Origin: Theropithecus gelada
Taxonomy: Eukaryota > Chordata > Mammalia > Primates > Cercopithecidae
Assembly: GCF_003255815.1 (NCBI RefSeq)
Contig: NC_037670.1
Location: forward strand, 67,789,742 to 67,853,741
DNA: 64,000 bases
Reading direction: 5' to 3'
The notes below the pieces were generated by a model. It did not search any database, had not been told where the DNA came from, and saw nothing but the letters and a program-made list of their open reading frames with translations. How positions within the stretch are numbered: the first letter of the stretch is position 1; each line of letters opens with the position of its first letter. Position numbers and translations under genes: made by a program. Below, piece after piece: positions 1 to 13,565 of this stretch.

Positions 1-63
1 TACCTTTTTCTTTGCACCTTCTCCGACACAGTATATTATTACACTTTTAGACTTCTTTTCTCC

Positions 64-380
64 TTTTTTTGATGGAGTTTCACTCTTATTGCCCAAGCTG
101 GAGTGCAATGGCACGATCTCAGCTCATAGCAGCGTCTGCCTCCCAGGTTCAAGCCATTCTCCTGCCTCCCACGTTCAAGCCATTCTCCTGCCTCAGCCTC
201 CAGAGTAGCTGGGATTACAGACATGCACCACCACGCCCTGCTAATTTTGTATTTTTAGTACAGATGGAGTTTCTCCATGTTGGTCAGGCTGGTCTCAAAC
301 TCCCGACCTCAGGTGATCCACCCACCCACCCCGGTCTCCCAAAGTACTGAGATTATAGGCATGAGCCACATCACCTGGCC
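64..380 (-). mobile_element. Alu with internal 26-bp duplication
   Basis: A reverse-oriented full-length Alu starts with a T run and GATGGAGTTTCACTC and ends GAGCCACATCACCTGGCC. A 26-bp segment of the left arm is present twice in tandem (139-164 and 165-190), differing at one base. Open frames here are Alu-derived and not coding. Confidence 0.9.
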
Positions 381-1599
381 ACCTTTAGACTTTTGCCAGT
401 CTGATAGTGAAGAATGATGACATCTTCATACAGTTTAAATTGTGTATTTCTTATTTTAATGAGGTTGAACATCTTTTCGCATGTGTAAAAGTTATTTCAA
501 TAAAATAATCCCTATTGACACCCACCATACCCTAGGTATTGGGCTTAGTATAAAGGACAAAAACCAGAACGACTCCTGTTTCTGCCTTAGTTAACTTGGT
601 GGATGAATATGTCACTCACTGAATACAAGAAGAGGCAGAATCTCAGTAGAGATGTGAAGGGGTTGAGAAGAGAGAACAGGAAGATGTAATAGTCCAAATA
701 AGAAAATACACTGGTCTAAACTAGCCCAGTGGCAGAAGGAACAAAGAAAGAAAGGATTAAAGCTGTAGAAAGAATAGACTTTGGGGACTGCATGGGTGTG
801 GAATCTGGGAGAGGGAGGAGTCGTGTATTATTCTCCAGCTCTGGGTTAGAGAGTTTAATAAAAGATGGATCCATTTTCTGAGAAAGAATCACAATAGGAA
901 ATGCAGGCGTTGAAGAGGAGATTATGAGACTAGGATGTATGCTGCAAGTCAAGGAGCAGTGTCAGGAAATGTAGTTACCTGCCAGTCTGAAAATGCAAGA
1001 AAGGAAAGGAAAGGAAGAAAGGAGGGAGGGAGGGAAAATTGATAAAATACAACCGTTTTCAAAATATTGGACATCAAATAATGAAGGACAATGGTCCCTG
1101 AGAGCTGGAAAACAAGCAAGATGAGCCCTAGGATGCCCCAGCTTACTGTCTTAGAATTTTCAGGTTGTAGAATAGAGAGGGGGAGTTGAGAATACGGAGC
1201 TGAGAGACTCAGGGGACTAGAGTGTTCAGGACATGTAACAAGATATGATTCAAGCTGCACAGAGAGAAAGAGAGTTCTGAAGATATGCAGAGAGTTCTCC
1301 TTGAGTCTTCAGTTAAAAATGATCACTACATGCATGAAGAAATGACCTGAAGCCAGGAAAAGAGCCACTTCAAAGGGTTAGAGAAAATAGGATCCAGTAT
1401 TTACACTACCCCAGTACCGCAGAGCTGGTAACAATACCTATTCCCACCAGCCAAATTGGAAAACCTCATAATTCACAGTTCACTGAATCAAGTACTCATA
1501 CGGTCTAACTTTAGCAGTGGGAAATAATTAGCCCAAGACTACACATTGTTCTGGTACAGCCTAGCAAACTTTAACAGCAGGACCTGAAAGATTCAGATG
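381..1599. other. Intergenic, no gene seen
   Basis: The sequence is AT-rich and of unknown origin, with a short GGAA/GGGA-rich run near 1000-1035. I see no coding region or RNA gene. Confidence 0.6.
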
Positions 1600-4500
1600 A
1601 TTTCTGTGAAGATCACTGCATCCAAGAACAGGACTCGGGATATTTCTATAAATACAAAAATACCCAGCACAAACAAGATAAAATTCATAATACATGGTAT
1701 TTAATCAAAAATATATAAGACAGGCAAAGAAGCAGGATAATACAATTTATAATAAGGTGTAAAATCAATCAATCAAAAGTGACCCAGAACGGACGCAAAA
1801 GTAGCACACAAGGACATAAAAACATGTAAATAATACTATATATATACAGAATACTATAACTGTATTCAAAAAGCTAAAGGGAAGATTTAATGCTTTAAAG
1901 TAGTAACACAGAAGTATTTTTACAATCCCAAGGTAAACGTCTAGAGGTGAAAACTGTAATAACTGATATGAAATATGCGCTGGATGAGATTAACGACAGG
2001 TTAGACACTGAAGTAGAAAAGAATAGTGAATTTGAAGACATAGCAATAGAGACTATTGAAAATGAAGTGAAGTGAAAATGAAGTTTTCACTCAAAAACGT
2101 AAAAAAGCACCAGTGCGCTGAGGAATAACTTCAAGTGACCTAATAAACATGGAGTTGGAGTCTGTAAATCAAGATGATGTAGGAGGGTTAACAGGAAATA
2201 AAAGGTCTGAAAAAAACAGGGCCAAATATTTTTCCAAATTCAATGAAAGCTATAAGATCACAGATCCAAGAAACTCAACAAACTCCAAAGAAATATGAAA
2301 AAAATACACAGAGGCATATTATAATCAAAATACTTGCAACTAGAAAATCTTGAAATTAGCCAGAGGAAAATGGCATGAAACACAGAAAGGAAGCAAGACA
2401 AGGATGATAGCAGAAACAAGTCAAGCAAGAAGATAGTGAAGCAAAACCTTTAAAGTACCATACAAAAAGTGTAAACTTAGACTCCCATACCCAACAAAAA
2501 TATGTTTCGAAAACAAAGGCAAGCACTTCTGGAATGGTGGCATGAGGAGCTCTGCAAACTTTATTCTTGGCAAAATGACACTAAATGGTGGAGGAAAAAA
2601 ATTTTAACAAAAACAATCATTTAAAATGTCTGGAAATTGTCCCAAAGGCATACAGCCAATGGAGAAACACTATTCAGGAGACTCTGAACAATCTCAGAAA
2701 GAATGGTAACATACTATGGCATTTGAGGACCAACCCACTCTTTCAACAAACCCCTTCCCAGAGCTCAGTGTGATGAAACCTGTACTCTGGGCAGGTGGAG
2801 TCAAGAAGATGAGGCTCCTTCTCCCCCTACTTTCTAATCTAGAATTATAATTATTCACTAGGAGAGGCAAGACACCAACATTTCTCATTCCCCCACCTCA
2901 GCTCTGTGTTGAAGAATCTCTAATTCCAGCAAGTGTGGCTGAGAACTCGTGGGATCTCTTCTTTCACCCAACCCCTATTCATAGGGCAGAAGCTCTACAC
3001 AGGTACAGCAGGGTGAAAAAAATCTGGGCCCAACTGTCCTCAAACCAGCTTGCTTATAGGATGGAGATTCAATGCCAGGATAGGCAAGCCAAGAAGACCA
3101 GAGTCTACTGACTATGCTCATCACCCCAAGGGTGGAGCAGGGTGTTACTCCAAGAGAAGCAAGCTACTGTCCTGAACGCCAGCTTCAGAGCAGTAGCACA
3201 GAGCTGCTTCTCAGAGGGAGAGAAAATCAGTAAGAACAGAGAGCTCTATAGCTCTCCCCAGTGGAACTGACTTCATTTAGAATAGAGCATGGGGAAGTTC
3301 ATGCCTAAGGGCATTATCAAAGACAGTTGAGATTTTCATGATCAGCAATTAATAGTAATCCCAGCACTTTGGGAAACCTCAGTAGGTGGATTACCTGAGG
3401 TCAGGAGTTCGAGACCAGCCTGGCCAACATGGTGAAACTCAGTCTCTACTGAAAATACAAAAATTAGCTGGGCGTGGTGGTGGATGCCTGTAACTCCAGC
3501 TACTCAGGAGGCTGAGGCAGGAGAATTGCTCGAACCCAGAAGGCAGAGGTTGCAGTGAGCCAAGATCATGCCACTGCACTCCAGCCTGGGTGACAGAGTG
3601 AGACTCCATCTCGAAAAAAAAAAAAAAAAAAAAGTTAGTTGATAACTACATGATGGCAACAAGTGAAATAGGATCAGCTAGAAATTTAACAGAGAGAAAA
3701 AGAGAAAGAGACAGCAAAGAAGAGTTCTCCTGAGGCTGCCAGCAAGTCTCAAAGACAGCCTCAAAGAAAGCCCTGCTAAGCAGAAAGACATTAATTGGAT
3801 CAGACTGCGGGACAATTTATTCTTCAGGGCTTGACAATAAAAACAGCAATCAGCTAGCAATTAATGGAGGATAACACCTGGAGGGAATATTAGAAGCAGG
3901 GCAGCTAGAAGTTCAACAGTGATATCAGAGAAACAGTCAGAGACGCCCACCAAAAACATTGTTAACCCTAGGGGAGGAGAGTTCAGGTGATGTCCTGTAC
4001 CTTCAGGGGAGCATTCAGAGACTGCACACTTTGGGGGATATAGAACTTCACTGGATAATACAGCTAAGCCACTAAATAAATGGCCTAGCAGACAAGAAAA
4101 CAACAACAAACTCCTGAGGAGTAGAGATCAATACCCAGATCTACTAAAATATATTACCTAAAATGTCCAAATTTTCACAAAAGGAATATGAAACTTAAAG
4201 AAAGGAGTATAACGCATACCCAGTGAGGATGGGGGAAGAAGCAGGCAACAGAAACTGCCTTTGCCTTTAAGGGCTTCCAGGTGTTGGAATTTAACAGACA
4301 TAAACTCAAAGCCACTATTATAAATGTGGTCAAAAACCAAAAGGAACCATGTTTAAAGAATTAAAAGAAGGTACAACAATGATGACTCACCAAATAGAGA
4401 ACATTAATGAAGACATAGAAATTAGAAATAATTTGTAAAGCTAAAAAGAGCCAAATTGAAACTCTGAAGTTGAGTACCATAGTATTTTACTGTTCTTACT

Positions 4501-5200
4501 GATAAGCAAAGCTAAGGGAATTCATCACTGGCAGACCTACCTTACAAGAAGTATGAAAGGAAGTTCTTCAGGCTAAAAGTAAGTGACACCAGAAAGTAAT
4601 TTGAATACACAGGAAAAATCAAAGAACTCAAGTAAAGGTAATGATACAGGTAATGATAAAACAAAAAGTAATTAAATTTTTCTGTATTCCTCCTCTTAGC
4701 TAATGTAAAAAAAATTGCATAAAATAGTATCTACAAAATTGCATTATTGGGCCTGTAGCAACAAGAATGTAATACATTTTACAATAACAATACAACAGAA
4801 GGAGTGAAAACGAAAGTGGCGAAAGGGGTAGAAAAGGAAGTGGCATAAGAAAAGGAGAGCATAGGAGGAAATGAAAAGAATTGGAAATGGTAAAAAATAA
4901 TGTAACTATTTTTAAAACCCAATAAATCCATTTGTGTTCTTTATTCTCTTAGCTTCTTTAAAAGACATGAGATCATACAAAGCAATCATTACATCAGTGT
5001 ATTGTTGGGTTTGTAATATACATAGATGTAATATGTGTAACAGTGATAGCACAAAACAAGAGGAGAGAGAAGGGAGCAATATAGGAGTGAGTTTCTATAT
5101 CTTATTGGAATTAAGCTAGTATAAATCCGAAATAGATTCCACATTAAGGTATATACCTAAGCCCTAGAGAACCAAAAAGAAAATAACTCAAAAATACACT
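1600..5200 (+). mobile_element. Old degenerate L1M sequence, probably two elements
   Basis: The part at 1900-2540 follows L1M ORF1, with phrases such as GACATAGCAATAGAGACTAT and later ATACCCAACAAAAATATG. The part at 4140-5200 follows L1M ORF1 and the adjoining spacer, with AGTTCTTCAGGC and later AATAACTCAAAAAT. The part between looks like L1M 5' UTR, so a second element may start near 2540. All frames are broken. An Alu interrupts it at 3353-3633. Confidence 0.7.
3353..3633 (+). mobile_element. Alu, 5'-truncated
   Basis: It begins within the left arm (GTAATCCCAGCACTTTGGG) and runs to a 20-nt A tail at 3614-3633. It is inserted in the old L1M region. Confidence 0.9.
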
Positions 5201-8087
5201 TTTTTAAATGAGTAAAGAAGTTACAATATTATATTTAAAACATCCATTTAAGACAAAAGGAGGCAGAAAAAGAGGTAGTAAAGGAGGAATAAGAAATAAT
5301 GCAGTAATGAGACAGAAGTAAGCAAAGAGCCAAAAGACGGAGATAAAACCGATCATATCAACAGTAACATTGAAGAAGGAAAAGCAGGGAGACCGAGTCA
5401 GAGAGGAGCAGGAGCTGGGTGAGGTTTGGTTTTCTCTGGCCATTTTAACTCCCAAGAGCCCTGAGGAGCCTCTGCCCCACCAGGCATGCCCTGAGGCTTC
5501 ATACACATTTACCTCTTGATGGGCCTGGAGAGAGACATTTGCTTTCATTACCCTTGGGTAATATCCTGAGTGCTGCTTTTAGTTTCTATTTCTCTTGTAT
5601 AGAGTCTAGTCTCCAAGGAAGCCTGCAGAACTTTCTGAGTGTTTAGTTTCTCTACATCGTTGCTGTTCGGAAGTACACTTCAGCCTGAACTGGGAAGTCT
5701 GAGGATGCCATCTTCAACTGTCTTTTCCTTAGTTGGAAAAGACACAAGGCTTGGAATTCAGTGTGATTATTTGTGAATACCGCTCCCCTTGCCTTCCAAG
5801 TTTCCTTCTGTCTCAAGCCAAATATTGGACAGAGAGTTCTTATAACAGCTTTGTCCACTCTATACTGTCCTGAGCCTCAACCTCCCTACCCCTGGGGAGT
5901 AAAGTATACCTTGAACCTGAGCTGGAAACTTCAGGGACAGACACATCAGTGTTCTCCTGCTGCCTCTTTTGGAGAAGAGTGTCAAACTAGCGTACCTAGC
6001 CAAGATTTTCCTCTCCTCCTGAGACCTATGTGGACCCCTGTTCTCATGAGTGGGCTGCTGCTGCCCTGGACTGTGGGGCTTTGGGAGAGCTCTGGGTTGA
6101 GGCACATGGTCCTACATGGGCAGACCCCAGACACTAGGAATGACAGCAGCCAAGCCAGAGAGGCACGCCTTGGCCAGAAGTTGCTCTGGAACACGCATTA
6201 TGGAGTGCCAATCAATAAAGGGCGGGAACGCTGATACTGCCCGCCCAGTCTGGGCACCAGAATCTCGCCTGTAGCCATCAGACAGGACCCGTCCTTCCTG
6301 ACCAAGCTTCCAGACACTTCCTGGACGAGCTCTTTAATTTGGCTCAAATGAAAACAACAAAAGTGTTCCCCGTACAAATCCATGCTGTGAACTGGGCTCT
6401 ATGCAGTTTACCACACACAGTTAACACAACGAAGATTATTTCCAAAAACCACAGGAAAGGTAGAGTGAGATTCCTCCCCCATCAGAGTTACTGGAACACG
6501 ACACCAGCCATGACTACAGAACTGCGTGGGTCCAAACCAGTGGGAATTCCTCTTCTGGCCTCCCCTGGTTCTTTTCTTGTGTGTTCTCATTCCCAGCTTG
6601 TCAGTGCTATGTTTGGGTCTCTCTCCATCAGCTCCTCACAGTCTGCAGACCACTTAGAGTGTTTACCCCGCAGCGGCCCCGAGTTCTCTGTAAGGACTGA
6701 AGCCTGACCTGCCAACACCTGAAAAGGCTGTTTTGTGCCAAAGCCCAAAATGCCACTTGCTGATTATTGATCCCTAGAGGACAAAATTAGGTGACAGAAG
6801 TTTAGAGAGAACTACAGTTTCCTTCTCATTTTACCATGTCTATATATTACTTTAAAATTTTAAAATAACTTAAGAGGAACAGATGGGAGCAGATGGGGAC
6901 GTCCACATTGCCTCTGAAAGTCACTTTCATGTATTTGTCAGATGCTCATCGACCACCCACAAGCCAAGCTCATCCAGGTTCAGAGATACAGTCTCCAGGC
7001 ATCTTCCTCACAGGCAGCTCATCACAGGAGTCCCTGCCTGGCTGGAGGCTGTGCGGGATGTAGCGAGAGGGTCCCCCTGGTGGGGAAACAGTAGGTGGGG
7101 CTGCAGGGAGGAGGAAGGCCTGAGTGTAGGCTCTGGGGAGGAGGAGGGATGGGGCCTGCAGGGCCTGGGTGACCAGAAGCACCAGGTGGCCAGAGGAGCT
7201 GGAGTTGCTGGGGCTGGGAAAGCAGAGACAGAAGGCACAGGCACCAGCACCTTGTCCAATTGGCACCATAAATCCAGGACATCTAAGCGCAAGAGTGCCT
7301 TGGCCACCCCACGATTTGTGAGTGAGCTGCTGGGGCCATTCCCTGGTTCAGTCAAAGGCACAGGCAAGGAGCCAGGCCCTAGGCCTGTGGGGCTGGAGAA
7401 CTCCTTACACCACTGCTGCCCATACTCCTTCCAGGACACTGCCCTGTGTACCCCAGGTCACCTGAGCTCATGCACCTCCCTGACATCAACATCTAAGGCA
7501 TTACCCAGCAGAGACTGGACACCACACTCCCCGTTCCCCTGACCCACCACAAGCCAATGTCCCAAAGTGCAAAAATGTCCTAAAATGGCTTTTCTTTGAG
7601 AGCTATTTAGACCATGCCTTTCCCATCCCAAACAGGGACTTCTTAAAAAATCATAATAGATTTAAAGATGTGGCGTTGGTAAGTCCCTGGCCTTCCCTCG
7701 CCCCCAGTGTCCACCTCCCCATTGATAGCATGCATAGAGGTAGGGTTGAATCTACCAATAGTCAAAAAATGTCCTTGCAACTCTGACAATTTGAGGTTCA
7801 TTGGCCTTGAGGAAGCAGCAGTTGTCTTTTTAGATGGGGCCCACCCCATCTTACCTCTCAGATAACTCAAGGGTTCCAACTGGAGCTCACAGGATGAAAG
7901 GCAGCATGTCCCCAATGAGCCAGGGAGACTGAGGGCTACCCACTGCCCTCCTGAGAGAAAGAGGGTCCCTGAAGAGGGTCACAAATCCAGGCTTCCACTC
8001 AGTAACAAGAGCAGGCACAGTGACCACACAGATACTCACCCTTGAACTGGTGATGGAGATGAATATTCTGCTCTAAACTGAATACCA
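5201..8087. other. Intergenic, no gene supported
   Basis: No repeat family is recognised with confidence. Several open frames exist, the longest 219 codons on the plus strand at 6883-7542. Its product is low in complexity (Gly, Glu, Ser rich), has no domain I recognise, and competing frames cover the same DNA, so I do not call it a gene. Confidence 0.6.
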
Positions 8088-8341
8088 GGCCAGGCACAGT
8101 GGCTCCCACCTACAATCCCAGCATTTTGGGAGGCCAAGCCTGGTAGATTGGTTAAACCCAAGAGTTTGAGACCAGCCTGGCCAACATGGTGAAACTCCAT
8201 CTCTATTAAAAATATAAAAATTAGCTGGGCATGGTGGCATGCCCCTGTAGTCCCAGCTACTCCAGAGGGTGAGGTGGGAGGATCACCTAAGCCAGGAGGT
8301 CAAGGCTGCGGTGAGCAGTGATTGTGCCACTGCACTCCAGC
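8088..8341 (+). mobile_element. Alu, 3'-truncated
   Basis: It starts GGCCAGGCACAGTGGCTCCC and stops at GCACTCCAGCC without a 3' tail. The divergence suggests an older AluJ/S. Confidence 0.88.
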
Positions 8342-8509
8342 CCATGGTTGGGAAAAGCTAACCTAGACTTAAATGAGATGAGAAAAGAGGCCATGTGTTC
8401 TAGAGAAAGAGTCCTGCCCTGGAAGATAGGACGCCAGGAGCAAAGTTCAAGTCTGCCTGGGCCTAAAGTGGACAGAGCCCTGCCTATTGAAACCACCTTT
8501 GCAGAATTA

Positions 8510-9560
8510 TGAGTAAAGAGAGAAATCTAACACGACTGACTCCATCTTGCTTCTGACCTCACAGGCTAAATGAGTTTGTTTGTTGTTTTGTTTGTTTTGC
8601 TTCTTCCCATGCAGAGGCCAAGATAACTATGAGAAGAATTTAGTTTATAGTTAAACTTTGAGGCAAGGGAAACTGATCCCCCTCCTTGTTTAGAGACTGA
8701 AGCTGCATTCGTAAGACAAGATTAGAAATATGGTAGGGGCTTGAACTTTGCTAAAGCGTAGGCATCATTAACGATGACCTGCCATTGCCTGGTTTGTTTT
8801 TCTACAGGATGCTTCTTGCCCCAGAGTCAGGCAACCAAGGGTTGCAAGATTTCTAACTTCTTCAGGTACTTCTATAGAGAACATCACTATTGCAAAACCT
8901 AAACTCTTAGACCTGGTGCTGTGGCTCACGCTTGTAATCCTAGCACTTTGGGAGGCCAAGACAGGTGGAGCACTGGAGGTCAGGAGGTTGAGACCAGCCT
9001 GGCCAACATAGTGAAACCCCATCTCTACTAAAAATACAAAAATTAGCCGGGCGTGGTGGCACAAGCCTATAATCCCAGCTACTAAGGAGGCTGAGGCAGG
9101 AGAATCACTTAAACCCAGGAGGCAGAAGTTGCAGTGAGCCAAGATTGCCCCACTGCACTCCAACCTGGGGGACAGAGCAAGAATCCGTCTCAAAAAAAAA
9201 AAAATTGCTCTTTGAGAGAGTTTTCAGATTTAGCATTTTGGTAGAAAAAGAGACACCTCCTGGTCCAGAGACCACCTTCCCTCCTGGGAACTGACTCAGT
9301 TGCCCAAAGACAGTTTTAGCTGCCCCTGTGATTTCATCCCCAGCCAATCAATTGTCTCAGTTCTCCAGCCCTCTGCCTGCCAGAGTATCCTTAAAAAACC
9401 CTAGCCTCTGAATTCTCAGAGAGGCAGGTTTGAGAAGTTTCTCCCATTCTCCTCGCTTGGCTTGCCCTGCGATTATTAAACTCTTTCTTTGCTGCAACCC
9501 CTGCTGTTCTCATTGGTTTTTTCAGGACAGCAGGCAAGAAGGACCCGACGGGTTGTGATA
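8510..9560 (+). mobile_element. Solo LTR, class I ERV-like, with an Alu inside
   Basis: The left part holds GACTGACTCCATCTTGCTTC. The right part holds CTCGCTTGGCTTGCC, ATTATTAAACTCTTTC and TTTGCTGCAACCCC, a poly(A)/U5 arrangement typical of gammaretrovirus-like LTRs. An Alu (8911-9204) splits it. I cannot give the exact family or ends, and no internal viral genes are next to it. Confidence 0.5.
8911..9204 (+). mobile_element. Alu
   Basis: A near full-length Alu runs from ACCTGGTGCTGTGGCTCACG to an A tail at 9192-9204. It is inserted into the LTR described at 8510-9560. Confidence 0.92.
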
Positions 9561-10960
9561 CTATCTCACAGGGTCGGGAGAAGGGATCCCAAACAGAAAA
9601 CTCATCCAGCTTTCTACCCACAAACGTTTACTGAGCACCTACTTTGTGTATTATACTCGTTGCTGGAAATACAGAAATTAATCCCTCCAGAAGCTCACCC
9701 TTTAACAGGCTCTGCCTTTGTCCCTTAAGAGTTGAATGGCCTTGGGCAAATGGCAGCCTCATCATAGAAATGGAGGTAAGAGTAGAAACCTACGTTCTAA
9801 AGTTTTGTGAGGATTTAGGGAGTTAAAGTTCGTGCAGCATGCCAGGAGCTCACCGCTGGCCTCTATGACCATCAGTAGGAATGACAGATGTTATCAACAG
9901 GTCCTTACAAGGGCCGACAGAATGTGATGAGATGGAGCTGAGAGCCCTGAGAGGAAGGAGGGGTCTCCATGGAGGGCACAGGGGACACTTTGAGGGGGAC
10001 CCTTTGAGGAGTTAAAACAAGAGAGAGGAATAGATACCATGTGTGGAGACTGGGCCTGAGAGAGCCCCCAAGTGTGTGAGGTAAGAAGGGTCATAAGGCT
10101 GAAGTTGGCCAGGGCGGTGTGGAGAGGAAGGCTGGGCAGGTCATGGAAGACTCTGGACCATGCTCAGGGTATGGACTTCTCTTTGTAGGCCATTGAGGAG
10201 CTGGAGGGAACCTCTACACCGGGGGCATGACATTCTGAGACTTGAGTTTTAGGAAGCCAGCATCAGTTGCAGGTGAAGGATACATACAAGATGCAGATCT
10301 CAGAGCAGGAGATGAGTTAGGAAGTGGGATCTGAGTTACACTCAGGTGGGACGCTCTCTGAAAACCTCCCAGAACATTTTTGTTTGTGGTTTGTGGGGAG
10401 GGGGCGGGAAGTCCCTAAAAAAACAACCGGATTGTTTCTACCTGTAAAGACTCAACTTGTGAGTGGGTGGGTTTGCAGAATGTTCATTGACATCACTAGG
10501 GCCCCCGGTCAGCCGGTGCAGACACTTGACCAGCCCACAGAGACAGGTGCCTGAACCAGAGCCAGTGGGTTTATCCACAGTGACAAATGGGGCTGCCAAA
10601 TGGCCGGCATGCCACACCTCAGGCCAGTGCAGCCCATCCTAGGGGAAAGTCTAGGTGGAAGCCAATGCTTGCCAACTCAAGCTGATTGGAGAATGCAAAG
10701 CCAAGTCCAGAGAATAGGTGGGGACACAGCCACAGCCACAGCCAGGGTCCCTGAGTGGCTGCCCAATCCTGGAGAGCGCCACCATGGGGATAGGCCTGTG
10801 AGTAATCAGCTGTCCACCAGTTCCCACAGACTGGTTCACCCCAAGGGCTCCTACCCTAGAACCCAACGGAGACGACTCCTTTTACTGTTCACCATAAAGA
10901 CGTTCCCTTCTGCTTCTACTTTGCTGAGAGTCTACCATAAATGAATGTTGAGTTTAGTTG
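9561..10960. other. Intergenic, no gene seen
   Basis: Mostly unique-looking sequence with small open frames (up to 114 codons) that show no known domains. A short CAGCCA repeat lies at about 10729-10745. Confidence 0.6.
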
Positions 10961-10964
10961 TCCA

Positions 10965-11515
10965 CATCTATCTGAAATCTTACCTTTACTCTCTGAATGT
11001 GGTGATTGACATTTATTGACTTTTAACTTAAAACCAACTTTTCATTCCTGGGATCAAACCCACTTGGTTGAGGTGTATTATGCTTCTTATATATTGCTAG
11101 ATTCAATTTGTTGATATTTTGTTAAAGACATTCACACCTATGTTCATAAAGAATATTGGTCTATAATTTTCTTTTCTTATAATTTCCTTGTCAGGTTTTG
11201 GTATCAAAGTTATGCTGGACCCATAAAGTGAATTAAAAAAAAAAAAATTTCTGGGTGGGCCACAGTGGCTCATGTCTGTAATCCCAGCATTTTGGGATGC
11301 CGAGGCATCCAAAATAAGAAGAAGAAGAAGAAGAAACAAAAACATTATTTCCTCTTCTGCTTTATTAGTTAAATAATGGTGTTTTTTTCTTTTCTTAAAT
11401 GTTTGACAGAATTTACCAGTGAAGCCATCTGGCTCTGGAGTTTTCTTTCTAGGAAAGCTTTTTATTAATTCGATTTCTTTAATAGCTACAGTGCCATTCA
11501 GATCTACTATTACTT
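10965..11515 (-). mobile_element. L1 fragment, ORF2 reverse-transcriptase region
   Basis: Read on the minus strand, it encodes part of L1 ORF2p, including the recognisable stretch SITLIPKPDKE followed by ENYRPI. The plus strand shows the matching antisense phrases (CCCACTTGGTTGAGGTGTAT, ACCAGTGAAGCCATCTGG). It is broken by an Alu scrap and a GAA repeat at 11252-11336 and bordered by an Alu at 11516. Confidence 0.85.
11252..11336 (+). mobile_element. Alu 5' scrap followed by a (GAA)n run
   Basis: About 55 bp of the Alu left end (CACAGTGGCTCATGTCTGTA and on to TTTTGGGATGCCGAGG) is followed by GAAGAAGAAGAAG at about 11315-11336. It lies inside the antisense L1 fragment. Confidence 0.75.
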
Positions 11516-11806
11516 CCTTTTTTTTTTTTTTTTTTTTTTGAGATGGAGTCTCACTCTTTTTCCCACGATGGAGTACAGTGGCGCAATCTCAGCTCACAGC
11601 AACCTCCACCTCCCAGGTTCAAGAGATTCTCCTGCTTCAGCCTCCCAAGTAGCTGGCACTACAGGTGCACCACCATGACCAGCTAATTTTTGTATTTTTA
11701 GTAGAGATGGGGTTTCACCACGCTAGCCAGGCTGGCAGGCTGGTCTCGAACTCCTGACCTCAGGTGATCTGCCTGCCTCAGTCTCCCAAAGTGCTGGGAT
11801 TACAGG
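11516..11806 (-). mobile_element. Alu
   Basis: A reverse-oriented Alu with a T run of about 22 nt, then GAGATGGAGTCTCACTC. It ends at GGGATTACAGGT, so the first bases of the element are missing. Confidence 0.92.
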
Positions 11807-13565
11807 TCCTTAGATAGAGGGTGTTGAGTGATTATCAAAATCAATATATTTATCCTTACTAGAGACATAGCAATAAGTAAACAAGGGCTGTTTCTTATAT
11901 ACCGCTAAAAAGAAGCAAATGTCTTCATATCAAAACACAAATCAGCCCCAGAGATGCCATTAATAATACCAGAGAGTCTTGCTGGTCTGATGTAATGAAG
12001 GTAGATCTTTGGATATCGAGAGGCATAGATGTTGCCTTCCAGCAATTCTTCATAAATATTGCATCTCTCTGCTACAAGTGGATAGATCTGGAACTACAGT
12101 CAGTTTAAGATTGCTGGTCAATCAGGGAGCCATGTCCCAGACAGTTGATCAAGCTTATGTCTTGCAACCAGCGATAGGATGCAGGCAGTGCCAGACAGTC
12201 ACACATGGTAAGGACAGTCCCCCTCCTCATGCCAAGAAAGCTGCAGACAGATTAATGCCCAAGCACCTAGCCAGTGGGTCTTTAAAATGGGGTGGTTGGG
12301 GGACATCATAAGTAAAGACTTGAGCATCACATACAGAGTTGTGGGAAATGGAGTCCGGGATGGGCCCTAGCTCCGCTGCTGCTCCCTGTGCAGCCTTAAA
12401 TGAGTCTCAATACTCTGTGCCTCAGTTTTCCTACTAATAAGTGATCGTGAGGGTGGGGACACTGGACCGGACAATTCCCCTGTGTCTCCCTGCTTAACAT
12501 CTAGGACGATATCAGAGGAAGTGGACAAGCTTATGCTCCAAGAATGCTCCAGCAATTCAAAGACGACCCCCCTCCCACCGCCCAGCTGATGGTGGAGCAT
12601 ATTACTGCGTGTCCCATGCAGGCTGGAGAGGCAGAGCCTCTCAGAACTCAGTGGATGCCCAGTGGAGGGGAGGCTGAGCTGTCACTTTGTCTGTCCAGAG
12701 GCATTTGTGATTCTCTCATGCCCAAATCAATTCAGGGGTGGTTAAAAGCCTAGGCATTAGGGATCAGATAAAACCAGGGATTAATCTGTTCTCTACTACT
12801 AACCAGCTGTGTGGCCTTGGGGATGCTACCTAACCAAGTGAAGCCTCAGTTTCCTCGTCTGCAAAATAGCAGTAAAAAATAGAATCTGCCTCAGAGAGTC
12901 GTGGCAAGATTACAGGCTCTCGGACACTTGCGTAGGGTTCCCAGAATGCAGCCAACACTCAGGATTTGCTATCGTTGGTTCCAGGAAGCCAGGATTCCAA
13001 GTTCCTATTCTAGTACCTTTATTGTCAGGAAACCCTTTAATTTCTGGTTAAAGAGGCTGCCAAGATCCCTTTCCCATCCCCAGACCTCACACATACCCCT
13101 CTTTCTCCCTCCCTGCAGGCCCAGGCACTCAGCCTGCTCCCCTCTCCTGAGCCACCTCACTTCCTCCATGCCGGGAACCGGTTCATAGGAATGGAAAGCT
13201 GTCTTCTCAACCCTGCTTTCTGGTGTCCTCCAAATGTGTCCCATGAATTGAAGAATTCATTTTTAGACAAGGAGCAAGAAAAAGAGAAAAAAGAGAAACA
13301 GTGAGTTTGGAATATCCCCAGCTGCTTGGCATCTTTATCCCTGACTCCTGAGCTCCTTCCGGAGAGTTCTGCTGCTGGCTTCACCTGAGGCTGATTCGAG
13401 TCAGGTAACAACTGGGATTAGGGGAGTCCTCCATCCCTTTATAACCTTGGTTCCTAACTCCTACAGCAGGTGCTTAGGTCTCAAAAAGAATTTATCTCTG
13501 TCCATTGAGTTCTTCAATTATCATTGGTGTTTTAGTCATTTACTCTTTCTTTAAAGAAAAAAAAT
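11807..13565. other. Intergenic, no gene seen; MIR piece at about 12750-12915
   Basis: A plus-oriented MIR is recognisable from CAGCTGTGTGGCCTTGG and CCTCAGTTTCCTCGTCTGC. A second MIR-like phrase (TGCCTCAGTTTTCCT) is near 12418. The rest shows no coding region. Confidence 0.65.

Noticed and set aside
6883..7542. 219-codon plus-strand frame as a gene
   Set aside because: No domain, low-complexity Gly/Glu/Ser composition, competing frames on the minus strand, and no splice or promoter signals that I can see.
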